Shown piece after piece: positions 27,422 through 36,589 of a DNA stretch of 64,000 bases; within the stretch, counting starts at the first letter, position 1, and every line of letters begins with the position of its first letter. Origin of the DNA: Dactylococcopsis salina PCC 8305 (lineage in GTDB: Bacteria; Cyanobacteriota; Cyanobacteriia; Cyanobacteriales; Rubidibacteraceae); assembly GCF_000317615.1 (NCBI RefSeq), contig NC_019780.1:2005840-2069839 (forward strand), in the 5' to 3' direction. The notes under the pieces were generated by a model. That model was not told the origin of the DNA and did no database searches. It worked only from the letters and a program-made list of their open reading frames with translations. The translations under genes were made by a program, and so were the position numbers.

Positions 27422-28048
27422 ATGAAATGTAATTTATGTCAAGGACAAACGCAACTTTTTTTTCAAGGAAGACATGGGGCATATTTTCGCTGTTTGCACT
27501 GTCAGGGAATTTCTTTATCTCCTGAATATTTTCCCACACCAGAAGCAGAACAACAACGATATGAAACCCATAATAATAACGTTGAAGATGTGAGATATCA
27601 AAAGTTTGTTTCTCCGATCGTCAAGCAGATTTTAGCTGACTTTTCCCCATCAAATCAAGGCTTAGATTTTGGTTGTGGAACTGGCCCCGTTATTTCTTAT
27701 CTCCTCAGTCAATCTGGGTATTCGATCGCGCAATATGATCCATTTTTCTGCAACGATCAAGCGGTTTTCAATACAACTTATGATTTTATTATTTGTTGTG
27801 AAGTAATTGAGCATTTTCAGCAGCCCGATCGAGAATTTAGTCAGCTTTATTCTCTTTTAAATTCTGGGGGAAAACTTTATTGTATGACTGATTTATTTAC
27901 AGAAGAAATCGACTTTAAGCGATGGTCTTATAAAGAAGATTGTACTCATGTGTTTTTCTATCATCGTCAAAGTTTAGAATGGATCAAGAAAGCATATCGT
28001 TTCGCCAGTCTTCAAAATCAAGGGAGACTAATTATTTTAGAAAAATGA
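27422..28048 (+). CDS. class I SAM-dependent methyltransferase with N-terminal zinc ribbon
   Basis: This 208-residue protein begins with a CxxC...CxxC zinc ribbon (CNLC, CLHC; about 3-26), then a Rossmann methyltransferase core with the SAM motif LDFGCGTGPVISYL (about 80-93) and a CCEVIEHF motif typical of Methyltransf_23-type enzymes. The substrate is unknown. The zero-base spacing to the DUF2256 gene suggests a functional unit. No membrane segment is seen. Confidence 0.8.
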   Translation: MKCNLCQGQTQLFFQGRHGAYFRCLHCQGISLSPEYFPTPEAEQQRYETHNNNVEDVRYQKFVSPIVKQILADFSPSNQGLDFGCGTGPVISYLLSQSGYSIAQYDPFFCNDQAVFNTTYDFIICCEVIEHFQQPDREFSQLYSLLNSGGKLYCMTDLFTEEIDFKRWSYKEDCTHVFFYHRQSLEWIKKAYRFASLQNQGRLIILEK

Positions 28049-28140
28049 GGAAAAATTAATCTTTTTAATAATCAACTGTTCAGAAAAGGGAATCTATGAG
28101 AGAATTATTAACAGAGTTCTCATAAAATTTCCTGATCACT

Positions 28141-28488
28141 ATGACTGAGCCTGCTGAAGAAAAAACCCTCGCCGAAGCTGCTCCCTCTCGCTATGAGTGT
28201 CGCAGTTGTGGCTACGTTTACGAACCGAACAAAGGGGATAGTGGTCAAAATATCCCCGCTGGAACCGCTTTTGAAGACTTACCCTCTCAGTGGCGTTGTC
28301 CAGTTTGCGGAGCGCGACGCACTGTGTTTGATGATATCGGCGCGATCGATGCTCCGTCAGGCTTTCAGGATAACCTATCCTATGGCTTTGGCGTGAATCG
28401 CTTAACCCCAAGACAGAAAAATCTTCTCATCTTTGGTGCGTTAGGTTTAGGATTTTTAATGTTCCTGAGTTTTTATGGTCTGAGTTAG
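28141..28488 (+). CDS. rubA: membrane-anchored rubredoxin (RubA)
   Basis: This 115-residue protein has an N-terminal rubredoxin domain with the Fe ligands in CRSCGYVY and CPVCGA (about 20-60), then a linker and a C-terminal membrane helix (about 95-112). In cyanobacteria and algae this form is needed for photosystem assembly, and the order rubA-ycf48-psbEFLJ is conserved. All three appear as one plus-strand cluster here. Confidence 0.94.
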   Translation: MTEPAEEKTLAEAAPSRYECRSCGYVYEPNKGDSGQNIPAGTAFEDLPSQWRCPVCGARRTVFDDIGAIDAPSGFQDNLSYGFGVNRLTPRQKNLLIFGALGLGFLMFLSFYGLS

Positions 28489-28562
28489 AAGCGTTCAACC
28501 TCACCCAAAAACTGGTAAGCTGTTGGAGTTTCACGCTCATAACCTAGTTTGAACAAGCAAAT

Positions 28563-29570
28563 ATGAGTATCGTTTTAAGAAATATTAAGCAATTTGTCTT
28601 ATGGAGCGCGATCGCGCTGTTTACAGTCAGTTGTAGTCAAGTTCCCTCAACGGAATCCAATCCCTGGCGAGTATTGGAAAATCTACCAACCGAAGAAACC
28701 ATGTTAGACTTAGCCTTTACAGGTGATCCGAATCATGGTTGGATGGTAGGAAACCAAGCGACGTTACTGGAAACCACCGATGGAGGAGAAACTTGGGAAA
28801 GAAAAGAGTTAGAACTGGAAAACGAAAAATTAGATTTCCTTTCCGTTAGTTTCGTGGGAGAAGAAGGCTGGATTGCTGGCGAGCCTTCTGTGTTACTACA
28901 TACCAAGGATGGTGGCGAACACTGGTCACGAATTCCTTTGAGTAAAAAGTTACCAGGAGAACCCTATAGCATCATTGCCAAAGGGGAAGACACCGCAGAA
29001 ATGACCACCAATGTGGGAGCAATTTATGAAACCACCAATGGGGGCAAAAATTGGCAAGCATTGGTACAAGAAGCGGTGGGAGTCGCCCGAAATATCTCTC
29101 GCTCTCCTGATGGGAAATACATCACCGTTTCCGCTCGTGGTAACTTCTACTCCACATGGACACCTGGGGATCAAGCATGGCAAGCCCATGAACGAAATAC
29201 CTCCCGTCGTGTGCAAAATATGGGGTTTACTCCCGATGGACGAGTCTGGTTACTCGCTCGCGGTGGTCAAGTTCAATTCACAGAATCCGAAGACTTCGAC
29301 AGTTGGCAAGAACCCGAATATCCCGAATTTTCTAGCTCTAAGGGATTATTGGACATCGGTTATCGCACTGAAGATGAGTTTTGGGTGAGCGGTGGTAGCG
29401 GTGACTTATTCCGTTATGCTCAAACCAAAGGCGTTTGGGAAAAAGACCGCGAGATGCAAAATGTTCCTGGGAATTTCTATCGCGTGAAATTTTTTAGTCC
29501 TGAAAAGGGATTTATCCTCGGCGATCGCGGAACCGTCCTCAAATACGAAGCAACAAACCAAGCCGCATAA
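28563..29570 (+). CDS. ycf48: photosystem II assembly factor Ycf48/HCF136
   Basis: Ycf48 is a lumenal seven-bladed beta-propeller that helps insert the D1 protein during PSII assembly and repair. The 335-residue product has a lipoprotein-type signal ending at C24 (ALFTVSCSQ) and repeated propeller motifs such as TTDGGETW, TKDGGEHW and TTNGGKNW. It is 79 bp upstream of psbE. Confidence 0.95.
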   Translation: MSIVLRNIKQFVLWSAIALFTVSCSQVPSTESNPWRVLENLPTEETMLDLAFTGDPNHGWMVGNQATLLETTDGGETWERKELELENEKLDFLSVSFVGEEGWIAGEPSVLLHTKDGGEHWSRIPLSKKLPGEPYSIIAKGEDTAEMTTNVGAIYETTNGGKNWQALVQEAVGVARNISRSPDGKYITVSARGNFYSTWTPGDQAWQAHERNTSRRVQNMGFTPDGRVWLLARGGQVQFTESEDFDSWQEPEYPEFSSSKGLLDIGYRTEDEFWVSGGSGDLFRYAQTKGVWEKDREMQNVPGNFYRVKFFSPEKGFILGDRGTVLKYEATNQAA

Positions 29571-29649
29571 AGAAAACGTGGCAATTGTTAAAACATTTCT
29601 TATCATATATTAGTAAGGAATCAATTTTTGTAAAAGGAGTAAAAACAAA

Positions 29650-29895
29650 ATGTCTGGAGATACAGGAGAGCGTCCTTTTGGTGATATTATTACCAGCGTT
29701 CGTTACTGGGTAATTCATAGCATTACCATCCCCATGTTATTCATTGCTGGCTGGCTATTTGTCCAGACTGGCTTGGCTTATGATGCCTTTGGAACCCCTC
29801 GCCCCGATGAGTATTTTACTCAACAACGGCAGGAATTACCCATCATTAGCGATCGATTTAAAGCCAGAGAAGAAGTGGAAGAATTTAATAAGTAA
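29650..29895 (+). CDS. psbE: cytochrome b559 alpha subunit
   Basis: The 81-residue PSII subunit has the haem-ligand histidine in [11 protein letters not shown] (H23) within its single membrane helix and the usual soluble lumenal tail. AAAGGAG lies upstream of the ATG. It opens the psbEFLJ operon. A promoter may lie around 29585-29612 (TTGTTA and TATATT, about 15 bp apart), but this is a weak reading. Confidence 0.97.
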   Translation: MSGDTGERPFGDIITSVRYWVIHSITIPMLFIAGWLFVQTGLAYDAFGTPRPDEYFTQQRQELPIISDRFKAREEVEEFNK

Positions 29896-29919
29896 ATATT
29901 CTTAACAAGGAGGAGAAAC

Positions 29920-30054
29920 ATGACAACTAATCGTCCCAATGAACCCGTTACCTATCCGATTTTTACCATCCGTTGGTTAGCCGTCCATACTTTAGCAGTG
30001 CCTAGCGTCTTCTTTTTAGGCGCGATCGCTGCGATGCAGTTTATTCAAAGATAG
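29920..30054 (+). CDS. psbF: cytochrome b559 beta subunit
   Basis: The 44-residue subunit has one membrane helix with the second haem ligand in [21 protein letters not shown] lies about 8 bases before the ATG. It is too short for most ORF callers and was found by reading the operon. Together with PsbE it forms the haem-binding cytochrome b559 at the PSII core. Confidence 0.97.
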   Translation: MTTNRPNEPVTYPIFTIRWLAVHTLAVPSVFFLGAIAAMQFIQR

Positions 30055-30063
30055 GAGTCATTA

Positions 30064-30186
30064 ATGGTCGATCGTAATCAAAACCCCAATAAACAGCCAG
30101 TAGAACTGAACCGAACTTCCCTTTATTTAGGGTTGTTGCTTGTTTTCGTCTTAGGAATTCTGTTCTCCAGTTATTTCTTTAACTAA
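30064..30186 (+). CDS. psbL: photosystem II protein PsbL
   Basis: The 40-residue single-helix subunit contains the family core [13 protein letters not shown] and ends with SSYFFN. It lies 9 bp after psbF, with AGGAG before the ATG. PsbL supports the quinone acceptor side and PSII dimer stability. Confidence 0.96.
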   Translation: MVDRNQNPNKQPVELNRTSLYLGLLLVFVLGILFSSYFFN

Positions 30187-30239
30187 AACCCATTTACATT
30201 GTTTAAAACTTGTCTAGTTTGATTTAGGAGGAAAAAATT

Positions 30240-30353
30240 ATGTCTGGGAAAATCCCGCTTTGGATTGTTGCAACCATTGCCGGTTTAGGAATTATTGCTG
30301 TCGTCGGCATCTTTTTCTATGGCTCTTATGCAGGAGTTGGCTCTGCCGTATAA
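30240..30353 (+). CDS. psbJ: photosystem II protein PsbJ
   Basis: The 37-residue single-helix subunit begins [15 protein letters not shown] and ends with the glycine-rich [15 protein letters not shown] stands upstream. It is the last gene of the operon; the terminator at 30380 follows. Confidence 0.96.
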   Translation: MSGKIPLWIVATIAGLGIIAVVGIFFYGSYAGVGSAV

Positions 30354-30379
30354 ACCCTGCTCGTTAACTGAGTAAAGCA

Positions 30380-30409
30380 CCGCTAGGGAATTTCTCTAGC
30401 GGTTTTTTT
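30380..30409 (+). terminator. rho-independent terminator of psbEFLJ
   Basis: CCGCTAG (30380-30386) pairs with CTAGCGG (30396-30402), with further pairing at the loop base, followed at once by seven T residues. It lies 27 bp after the psbJ stop. Confidence 0.92.
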
Positions 30410-30520
30410 AGCAAAATTAATCGCATCGGTTGCGTGTAGAGACGTGCCATGGAACGTCTCCACGGGAAACCCAACAACAATTTACTGATCACTGATCACT
30501 GGTAACTGATCACTGTAAAG

Positions 30521-31495
30521 ATGTTATTCAATCAAATTCAGAGCCTAAGATATGTTGACTTATTTTGTGGAATTGGTGGCTTTAGAATTGCCACGGAAAC
30601 CGTTTGTAAAAATTACAACCTTAAACCCGTTTGTGTTTTTTCCTCTGATTGGGATTTAGATGCACAGAAAACTTATCAAGCTAACTTTAATGATTCTCCC
30701 CAAGGAGACTTAACTAAAATTCCAGTAGAAGCAATTCCAAAACATGATTTACTTTTAGCAGGGTTTCCTTGTCAGCCTTTTAGCATTTGTGGGAAACTCA
30801 ACGGCTTTGAAGATATCAGAGGAACCGCTTTTTTCGACATTGCTAGAATTTTAGACTATCATCAACCAGAAGCTCTCGTTTTAGAAAATGTTAAGCAATT
30901 AGTAGGACATCAAAAGGGAAAAACGTTACAGATTATTTTAGAAGTTTTAAGAAATTTAGGATATTATGTGGAATATAAAGTCTTAAATGCACTGGATTTT
31001 GGCTTACCACAGAAACGGGAAAGAGTTTTTATTGTTGGCTGTCGTCAGTCGGTGCGTTTTCAGTGGACGTTTCCAGACTTTGAAATGAAATCGTTATCAA
31101 CTATTCTGGAAAAAGATGTTCCTCTCAATTACTACGCTTCAGAAAGAATACAACAGAATCGTATCGTTAAATATACGGGAAAAATTAGTAATGAACCGAC
31201 AATTTGGCATGAAAATAAAGCTGGACATATTAGTGCTTATCCCTATTCTTGTGCGATTCGTGCTGGTGCTTCCTATAATTATTTATTAGTGGATGGAAAA
31301 CGGCGTTTAACTGAAAGAGAAATGCTAAGATTACAAGGATTTCCCGATGAGTTTAAGGTAGTGTGTTCTTATACCGCGATGCGAAAACTGGTGGGAAATA
31401 GTGTAGCAATTCCCTGTGTTAGAGCCGTTTTAGAATGTTTATTTAAGACGGTGATTAATCCTTTACTCTCACCGCAACCCAGTACATATTATTAA
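30521..31495 (+). CDS. DNA (cytosine-5)-methyltransferase, orphan
   Basis: This 324-residue enzyme has the C5-MTase motifs in order: I (DLFCGIGGF), IV with the catalytic cysteine (PCQPFS), VI (ENV), VIII (QKRERVFIVG) and IX/X (RLQGFP, VGNSVAIP). No restriction endonuclease lies next to it, so it is probably a solitary modification enzyme. The target is unknown. Synechocystis has an orphan C5 enzyme methylating CGATCG, the HIP1 core that is very frequent in this window, so that specificity is a reasonable guess. Short TGATCAC repeats lie just upstream. Confidence 0.92.
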   Translation: MLFNQIQSLRYVDLFCGIGGFRIATETVCKNYNLKPVCVFSSDWDLDAQKTYQANFNDSPQGDLTKIPVEAIPKHDLLLAGFPCQPFSICGKLNGFEDIRGTAFFDIARILDYHQPEALVLENVKQLVGHQKGKTLQIILEVLRNLGYYVEYKVLNALDFGLPQKRERVFIVGCRQSVRFQWTFPDFEMKSLSTILEKDVPLNYYASERIQQNRIVKYTGKISNEPTIWHENKAGHISAYPYSCAIRAGASYNYLLVDGKRRLTEREMLRLQGFPDEFKVVCSYTAMRKLVGNSVAIPCVRAVLECLFKTVINPLLSPQPSTYY

Positions 31496-31501
31496 TTGTT
31501 T

Positions 31502-33106
31502 ATGCCCTCACCGCGTCTGCTACTATTAATTTTAAGCATTAGCGTTGTTCTCGTGCTGATGATTTGGTTGGTGAGCGCTCTTTACCAACTTTACATCCAA
31601 ATTGCTTTTACTGCGCCAATTTTAGCGAATTTATTACTGTTGTTATTAATGGCGGTGATTACACTTTTGATTGGTGCGGTTATTTATTATTTCCAAGGTG
31701 GATTTAAACCAAAGAAAAAGCGGAAAAAACGTCAATCAAACATCAAAGCACCAGCCGAAAAAAACGAAGCCGCCCAAGCGAATTTACAAGCAGTACGGAA
31801 GCAAGTTGAGCAAATTCAAGATGAAGTGGCGCAACAAGCCTTATTAGAAAAATCGCAAGCATTAGAAGCCAATTTCAATCGTCAAGGTTTCCAGGTTGTT
31901 GTATTTGGAACAGTATCGGCGGGAAAAACATCATTAGTCAATGCGTTAATGGGGCGTGTTGTGGGAGAAGTAAGCGCCCCCATGGGAACAACGCAAGCGG
32001 GAGAAACCTATCGCTTACAACTCTCAGAAATTGATAAAGAGATTTTCGTGATTGATACTCCTGGCATTTTAGAAGCAGGGGTGATGGGAACAGAAAGAGA
32101 AAACTTAGCGCGAGAGTTAGCAACGGAAGCGGATTTATTATTGTTTGTGGTAGATAATGATTTACGTCAATCGGAATATGATCCGTTATCTGTTTTGGCG
32201 GAAATTGGGAAACGATCGTTGCTGATTTTTAATAAGACTGATCTTTATACAGATGAGGATCAACAGCAAATTATAGAAAAACTCCAATCCCGTGTTCAAA
32301 CCTATATTTCTCCCCATGATGTCATTTCTATTGCGGCGAATCCTTCTCCTTTTCACACGGACACAGGAGATACCGTTCAACCCGAACCTGATATTATGCC
32401 CCTAATCAAACGGTTAGCGGCGATTCTACGAGCAGAAGGAGCAGACTTAATCGCTGATAATATCCTACTACAGTCTCAACGTTTAGGAGAAGAGGCACGC
32501 CGTCTCATTGACACGCAACGTCGTCGTCAAGCGGATCAGGTGATTCAACGTTATCAGTGGGTGGGCGCGGGAGTGATTGCGGTAACACCGCTTCCCGTTG
32601 TTGATATGTTGGGAACAGCGGCGGTTAACGCGCAGATGGTGGTGGAAATTGGGAAAATTTATGGCTGTGAAATCAACTATGATCACGGACGAGAGTTAGC
32701 GTTTTCTTTGGGAAGAACTTTGGTGAGTTTAGGAGTGGTGAAAGGGGTGGTGCAAATGGTTTCTACGGCGTTACAGATGACTGTGGCGGCTTATGTGGTG
32801 GGAAAAGCCATTCAAGGGGTTAGCGCCGCTTATCTGACTCGGATTGCTGGGAAAAGTTTTATTGAGTATTTCCGTCAGGATCAGGATTGGGGAGATGGCG
32901 GCATGACGGAAGTTGTAAAGCGTCAATTTCAGTTAAATCGTCGGGATGAGTTTGTAAAATCTTTTCTCGGAGAGGCGATCGAAAAAGTGGTTCAACCGTT
33001 GATGAATGAATCGGAAGCAACGGAAGAAGACCAAGAAAATGATGATTTTAATCATTATAATGATGATTGGTATGAGCCACCAGAACGTAATTTAGAAAAA
33101 TGGTAA
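31502..33106 (+). CDS. membrane-associated GTPase with DUF697 domain
   Basis: This 534-residue protein has two N-terminal hydrophobic segments (about 5-60), a basic linker, a coiled-coil stretch (about 80-125), an Era-like G domain with G1 GTVSAGKTSLVNAL, G3 DTPG and G4 NKTD, and a hydrophobic C-terminal DUF697 region (about 350-480) before an acidic tail. Similar proteins occur widely in cyanobacteria with unknown roles at the membrane. I start at ATG 31502; a TTG six bases earlier is possible. The start lies 6 bp after the methyltransferase stop. Confidence 0.85.
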   Translation: MPSPRLLLLILSISVVLVLMIWLVSALYQLYIQIAFTAPILANLLLLLLMAVITLLIGAVIYYFQGGFKPKKKRKKRQSNIKAPAEKNEAAQANLQAVRKQVEQIQDEVAQQALLEKSQALEANFNRQGFQVVVFGTVSAGKTSLVNALMGRVVGEVSAPMGTTQAGETYRLQLSEIDKEIFVIDTPGILEAGVMGTERENLARELATEADLLLFVVDNDLRQSEYDPLSVLAEIGKRSLLIFNKTDLYTDEDQQQIIEKLQSRVQTYISPHDVISIAANPSPFHTDTGDTVQPEPDIMPLIKRLAAILRAEGADLIADNILLQSQRLGEEARRLIDTQRRRQADQVIQRYQWVGAGVIAVTPLPVVDMLGTAAVNAQMVVEIGKIYGCEINYDHGRELAFSLGRTLVSLGVVKGVVQMVSTALQMTVAAYVVGKAIQGVSAAYLTRIAGKSFIEYFRQDQDWGDGGMTEVVKRQFQLNRRDEFVKSFLGEAIEKVVQPLMNESEATEEDQENDDFNHYNDDWYEPPERNLEKW

Positions 33107-33215
33107 TTGATTAGTGTTGGGTTGCGCTTCTCTACACCCATTACAGTGACCAGTAGGGTGGGTAAGGCAAACCTAATGACTAATTTATGTTGGGTTTCGT
33201 TTCTCTACACCCAAC
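33107..33215. repeat. GTTGGGT-type repeats between convergent genes
   Basis: Two degenerate palindromic repeats (about 33113-33145 and 33187-33222) flank a GTAGGGTGGG fragment. They lie between the convergent GTPase and ftsI genes, and the last copy runs into the ftsI 3' end. Confidence 0.7.
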
Positions 33216-34964
33216 CTACGGTTTGTCTTCCTCTTTCGGATTAAATTCTTCGGGATGAGTCGGGGGTATTCCTTTAATGGTAATCAAGCCTTCAAGAATT
33301 TCCTTGACAATCGGCGCCGCAACGGTTGATCCAAACGCCAAAGGTTTCCGTGGTTCATCGACTACGGCTAACACCACATAACGCGGATTTTTAAAAGGAA
33401 AGATACTCACAAAACTGGTAATTTTACCATTACGATAATAGCCATTACTGGCTTTTTGCGCTGTTCCTGTTTTTCCCCCAAGACGATAACCAGGAATTTT
33501 TGAATTTTCACCGCTTCCCTCACTGACCACACTTTCCATCATTTTTAAAACTTGTTGTGTGGTTTGTGGGGAAAAAACTTGCTTTTTCGGATGCGCTTTT
33601 TGATCAAATATTTCTCCATTTTGATTCACTAATCCTTTGACCACATAAGGGGTAACTAAATATCCCCCATTTGCGATCGCGCTGTGAAGTTGAGCGAGTT
33701 TTATGGGTGTTAAAGAAAACCCTTGACCAAAAGAGGCGGTCGCTGGTTCAATGGGATAATTAACAAATTGAAACTCAGGTTTAATATAGCCTGGGGTTTC
33801 TCCCATTAAATCAATTCCCACTCGTTGTTCTAAACCTAATTGTTGTAATTTATTATAGTAATCTTGCGGAGACATTCTCTCAATGATTTTAATCATCCCC
33901 ACATTACTAGAAACTTGTAAAATTTCATCAATTCCTATCTTCCCATGACCACCATTGCTAAAATAATCGTGGTTGCGAATTGTCCATCCTCCTACTTTCA
34001 TTTTTCCAGGATCATAAATTTTAGTTTGTGGAGTAATTAATCCTGCTTCTAGGGCGATCGCAACGTTAATCGGTTTAAATGTTGATCCAGGTTCATATAA
34101 ATCAGTAACCGCCCAATTTCTCATATCCTCTAAATCATACTTAAAATATTGATTCGGATTAAATGTTGGTTCAGTTACTAAAGATAATAACTCCCCTGTG
34201 TTAACATCCATAACAATGATTGTTCCCCGTTTCGCATTAAACGCTTTCATTTGCTTTTTTAAAGCCTGATGAGCAAGACGTTGTAAACTAACATTAATAG
34301 TTAGTTGGAGTTTTCTTTCATCAAAACTTACTGCTTCTGGAGGAAGGGAAATGGGTAAAACTTCTCCTTGTCCAGTCCGTTTAATTGCTGATAGTTTGCG
34401 AGGAAGACGAGTTAATTTTTCTTGTTGTGTAAACTCAATTCCTGTTTTTCCTTGATGATCATCTTGTTGAACATATCCGATGACATTAGCTGCTAATTTT
34501 TCATAAGGATAATAACGTTCATAATCTGTATTTAAGTCTAAGCCACTGATTCCTAATGCTCTAATTTTATCCGCTAATTCTTCGGTTAAATAATCTCGTA
34601 ATCGGATTCCTGTTGGTTGTTGTTGAAACCTTTGTAACAACTCTGATTCACTGATATCTTCTAAGATTTTTGCTAGTTTCTCCGCGACTTCTTCTGAGGG
34701 TTTACTAAATAAAGCGGGATGAACATAGAGGGTGTAAACGACTCGATCGGCGGCTAAAACATTGCCTTCACTATCAATTACTGAACGACGAGGAATATAA
34801 GATTTAAGAGAAGATTGCTGTTGTCTTTCTGCTTTTTGTTGTAGTTCTTCTCCTTTGACAATTTGCAGATGATAGACTCTCACTCCTAATCCCACTGATC
34901 CTAGAAAAAGAACTAACCAAATCAAGATTAATCTTCGGATTTCCCAACTCATTTTTTGCATCAT
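33216..34964 (-). CDS. ftsI: septal peptidoglycan transpeptidase, class B PBP (FtsI/PBP3)
   Basis: FtsI cross-links septal peptidoglycan at division. The 582-residue protein has a single N-terminal membrane anchor (about 10-30), a class B dimerisation domain beginning RRSVIDSEG, and a transpeptidase domain with the serine motif GSTFKP, SSNVG and KTGTAQK. The FtsL-like gene ends 2 bp upstream on the same strand, the usual dcw-type pairing. Confidence 0.93.
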   Translation of the reverse strand: MMQKMSWEIRRLILIWLVLFLGSVGLGVRVYHLQIVKGEELQQKAERQQQSSLKSYIPRRSVIDSEGNVLAADRVVYTLYVHPALFSKPSEEVAEKLAKILEDISESELLQRFQQQPTGIRLRDYLTEELADKIRALGISGLDLNTDYERYYPYEKLAANVIGYVQQDDHQGKTGIEFTQQEKLTRLPRKLSAIKRTGQGEVLPISLPPEAVSFDERKLQLTINVSLQRLAHQALKKQMKAFNAKRGTIIVMDVNTGELLSLVTEPTFNPNQYFKYDLEDMRNWAVTDLYEPGSTFKPINVAIALEAGLITPQTKIYDPGKMKVGGWTIRNHDYFSNGGHGKIGIDEILQVSSNVGMIKIIERMSPQDYYNKLQQLGLEQRVGIDLMGETPGYIKPEFQFVNYPIEPATASFGQGFSLTPIKLAQLHSAIANGGYLVTPYVVKGLVNQNGEIFDQKAHPKKQVFSPQTTQQVLKMMESVVSEGSGENSKIPGYRLGGKTGTAQKASNGYYRNGKITSFVSIFPFKNPRYVVLAVVDEPRKPLAFGSTVAAPIVKEILEGLITIKGIPPTHPEEFNPKEEDKP

Positions 34965-34966
34965 TA

Positions 34967-35458
34967 TTAATACGCTAAAGGACGATCGGTTTCGGGAGAT
35001 TCAATTTTACGCATTTGAGGCGTTTCACTCTCTGGAGAAAAAGAATGAACAGTCGGTTTAATATATACATTTTTATCAGGGGTTAAAGGAATTAAATCTT
35101 GATTACTACTATTATTTGACTCTGCAATTTGATCTTGCAATGCTCCATTGATATTAGTAACAGTGCGTTCGTGACGTTGTAACGATTCTAATTCTTGATA
35201 TTCCTGATTCCACAATTGTTGAGTGTAAACGGTTAGCCCATACATTCCTAAAGTACCAACGATCGCGCCGAAAGTTAACAAGGAGGAACTCCGTTGTAAA
35301 AATAATAAAATACGAATAAATAGCGGAAAAGTGGTTTTCTTGTTCTTCTGAGAACGATCGCGCCATTGTGGAGGAAGCGGACGAGAGGTTACTCTAGAAC
35401 CAGAAGATTTAAGGGAAGAAACACGATCGCGCTTTTTAGATTCAGGTACAGCAAACAT
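34967..35458 (-). CDS. FtsL-like divisome protein
   Basis: This 163-residue bitopic protein has a basic cytoplasmic N-terminus, one membrane helix (about 55-78) and a short heptad-rich segment (YQELESLQRHERTV), followed by a Ser/Pro-rich tail. Size, topology and position immediately before ftsI fit the poorly conserved FtsL/DivIC-type partner. The assignment rests on context more than sequence. Confidence 0.7.
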   Translation of the reverse strand: MFAVPESKKRDRVSSLKSSGSRVTSRPLPPQWRDRSQKNKKTTFPLFIRILLFLQRSSSLLTFGAIVGTLGMYGLTVYTQQLWNQEYQELESLQRHERTVTNINGALQDQIAESNNSSNQDLIPLTPDKNVYIKPTVHSFSPESETPQMRKIESPETDRPLAY

Positions 35459-35589
35459 AATTTAATTCTCAGTAAAAATAGGATTTTAGCCTTCACCAGC
35501 TAGAAATTGCCATGATTTTAACATCAATGGTTACACTAATTGAAACGTCGAGAGATTTGATCCTTGATCTCTAATTATTAATCAAATTT

Positions 35590-36249
35590 ATGCTTTTATT
35601 ACAGTTTAGTACCTCTCATTATTGTCGAAAGGCAAGACTTGCTTTAGGTTATAAAAAAGTTAAGTATGAAGTGGAAAACTTAACCCCAGGTTTCCATATT
35701 CTTAAACTCAAACCGCTTACGGGTTTAACCACAGTTCCCGCATTACAACCCACTCCCGAACCAACCATTGGTGATTCTACTCGCATTTTGCACTATTTAG
35801 AGAGTCATTATCCCCAACCGAGTTATACGCTTTCTAATCCTGAACAGAATCGCTATGCTTGGCTATTAGAAGATTGGTTGGATGAAAGCATTGGGACAGC
35901 CACTCGTTTTGTATATTATGATTGGCGATCGAAGGAAGGAAAATCGATCAACCCTAGCTTATCGTCTCAATTAGTAATTAATATTGTTCGTCGTCAGTAT
36001 GGAATTACTCCCGCCAGCGTTAAACTAGCAAAAGAACGCTTGCAAAATGCGATCGAGGTTTTATCTACTTGGCAAGAAAAACCGTTTTTAGTCGGGGAAT
36101 CTTTCAGTGTGGCTGATCTGGCGGCGGCTGCTTTATTAAGTCCTTTAGCCCTAATTCCAGAATACCGTCAAGAATACCCCTGGCTATTTCAACGCATCGC
36201 AGAAACTCATCAAACTTGTGGCGAACCGCTTCCCCCAGGATTAGATTAA
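35590..36249 (+). CDS. glutathione S-transferase family protein
   Basis: This 219-residue protein has a thioredoxin-like N-terminal domain with the catalytic-site region FSTSHYCRKARLALGY, the cis-proline segment TTVPAL and the glutathione-contacting E/D-S-T-R (GDSTRILHYLE), then the all-helical C-terminal domain with FSVADLAAAALL. The substrate is unknown. A 70-bp gap with a HIP1 site separates it from the next gene. Confidence 0.88.
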   Translation: MLLLQFSTSHYCRKARLALGYKKVKYEVENLTPGFHILKLKPLTGLTTVPALQPTPEPTIGDSTRILHYLESHYPQPSYTLSNPEQNRYAWLLEDWLDESIGTATRFVYYDWRSKEGKSINPSLSSQLVINIVRRQYGITPASVKLAKERLQNAIEVLSTWQEKPFLVGESFSVADLAAAALLSPLALIPEYRQEYPWLFQRIAETHQTCGEPLPPGLD

Positions 36250-36319
36250 AGCCTACTGAAAAAAGCGATCGCGCCTATGATACTCTAGAAGTTGGAAAAT
36301 TAATCATTATTTACCTCTT

Positions 36320-36589
36320 ATGTCTGAGTTTTCCACGCCTTCCGACGAAACTCGTCAACAAGCCCTCGCCAGTCTTACCCGTCAACTGGTGCAAAATGGA
36401 CATCCTGAACAATACGCCCAACAGATGGCGGTAGCGGCAATTTTTCAAGCGGATTTAGAATTGAGAAACGCTCAACTCTCTCATCTTTTATCTTGGCTTA
36501 AGGAAAACTATCCTGATGTTCATTCTCAGGGGTTGGATTTAGTAGAAAAAACTCGCGAGGAGTTTGAACAACGGGTAAAAGAAGGCTGA
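36320..36589 (+). CDS. small helical protein upstream of PfkB kinase
   Basis: This 89-residue protein is helical, Q/E/L-rich and has no cysteine cluster or membrane segment. Its TGA overlaps the next gene's ATG (ATGA at 36587-36591 region), which indicates translational coupling with the PfkB-type kinase. I do not recognise a family. Confidence 0.7.
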   Translation: MSEFSTPSDETRQQALASLTRQLVQNGHPEQYAQQMAVAAIFQADLELRNAQLSHLLSWLKENYPDVHSQGLDLVEKTREEFEQRVKEG

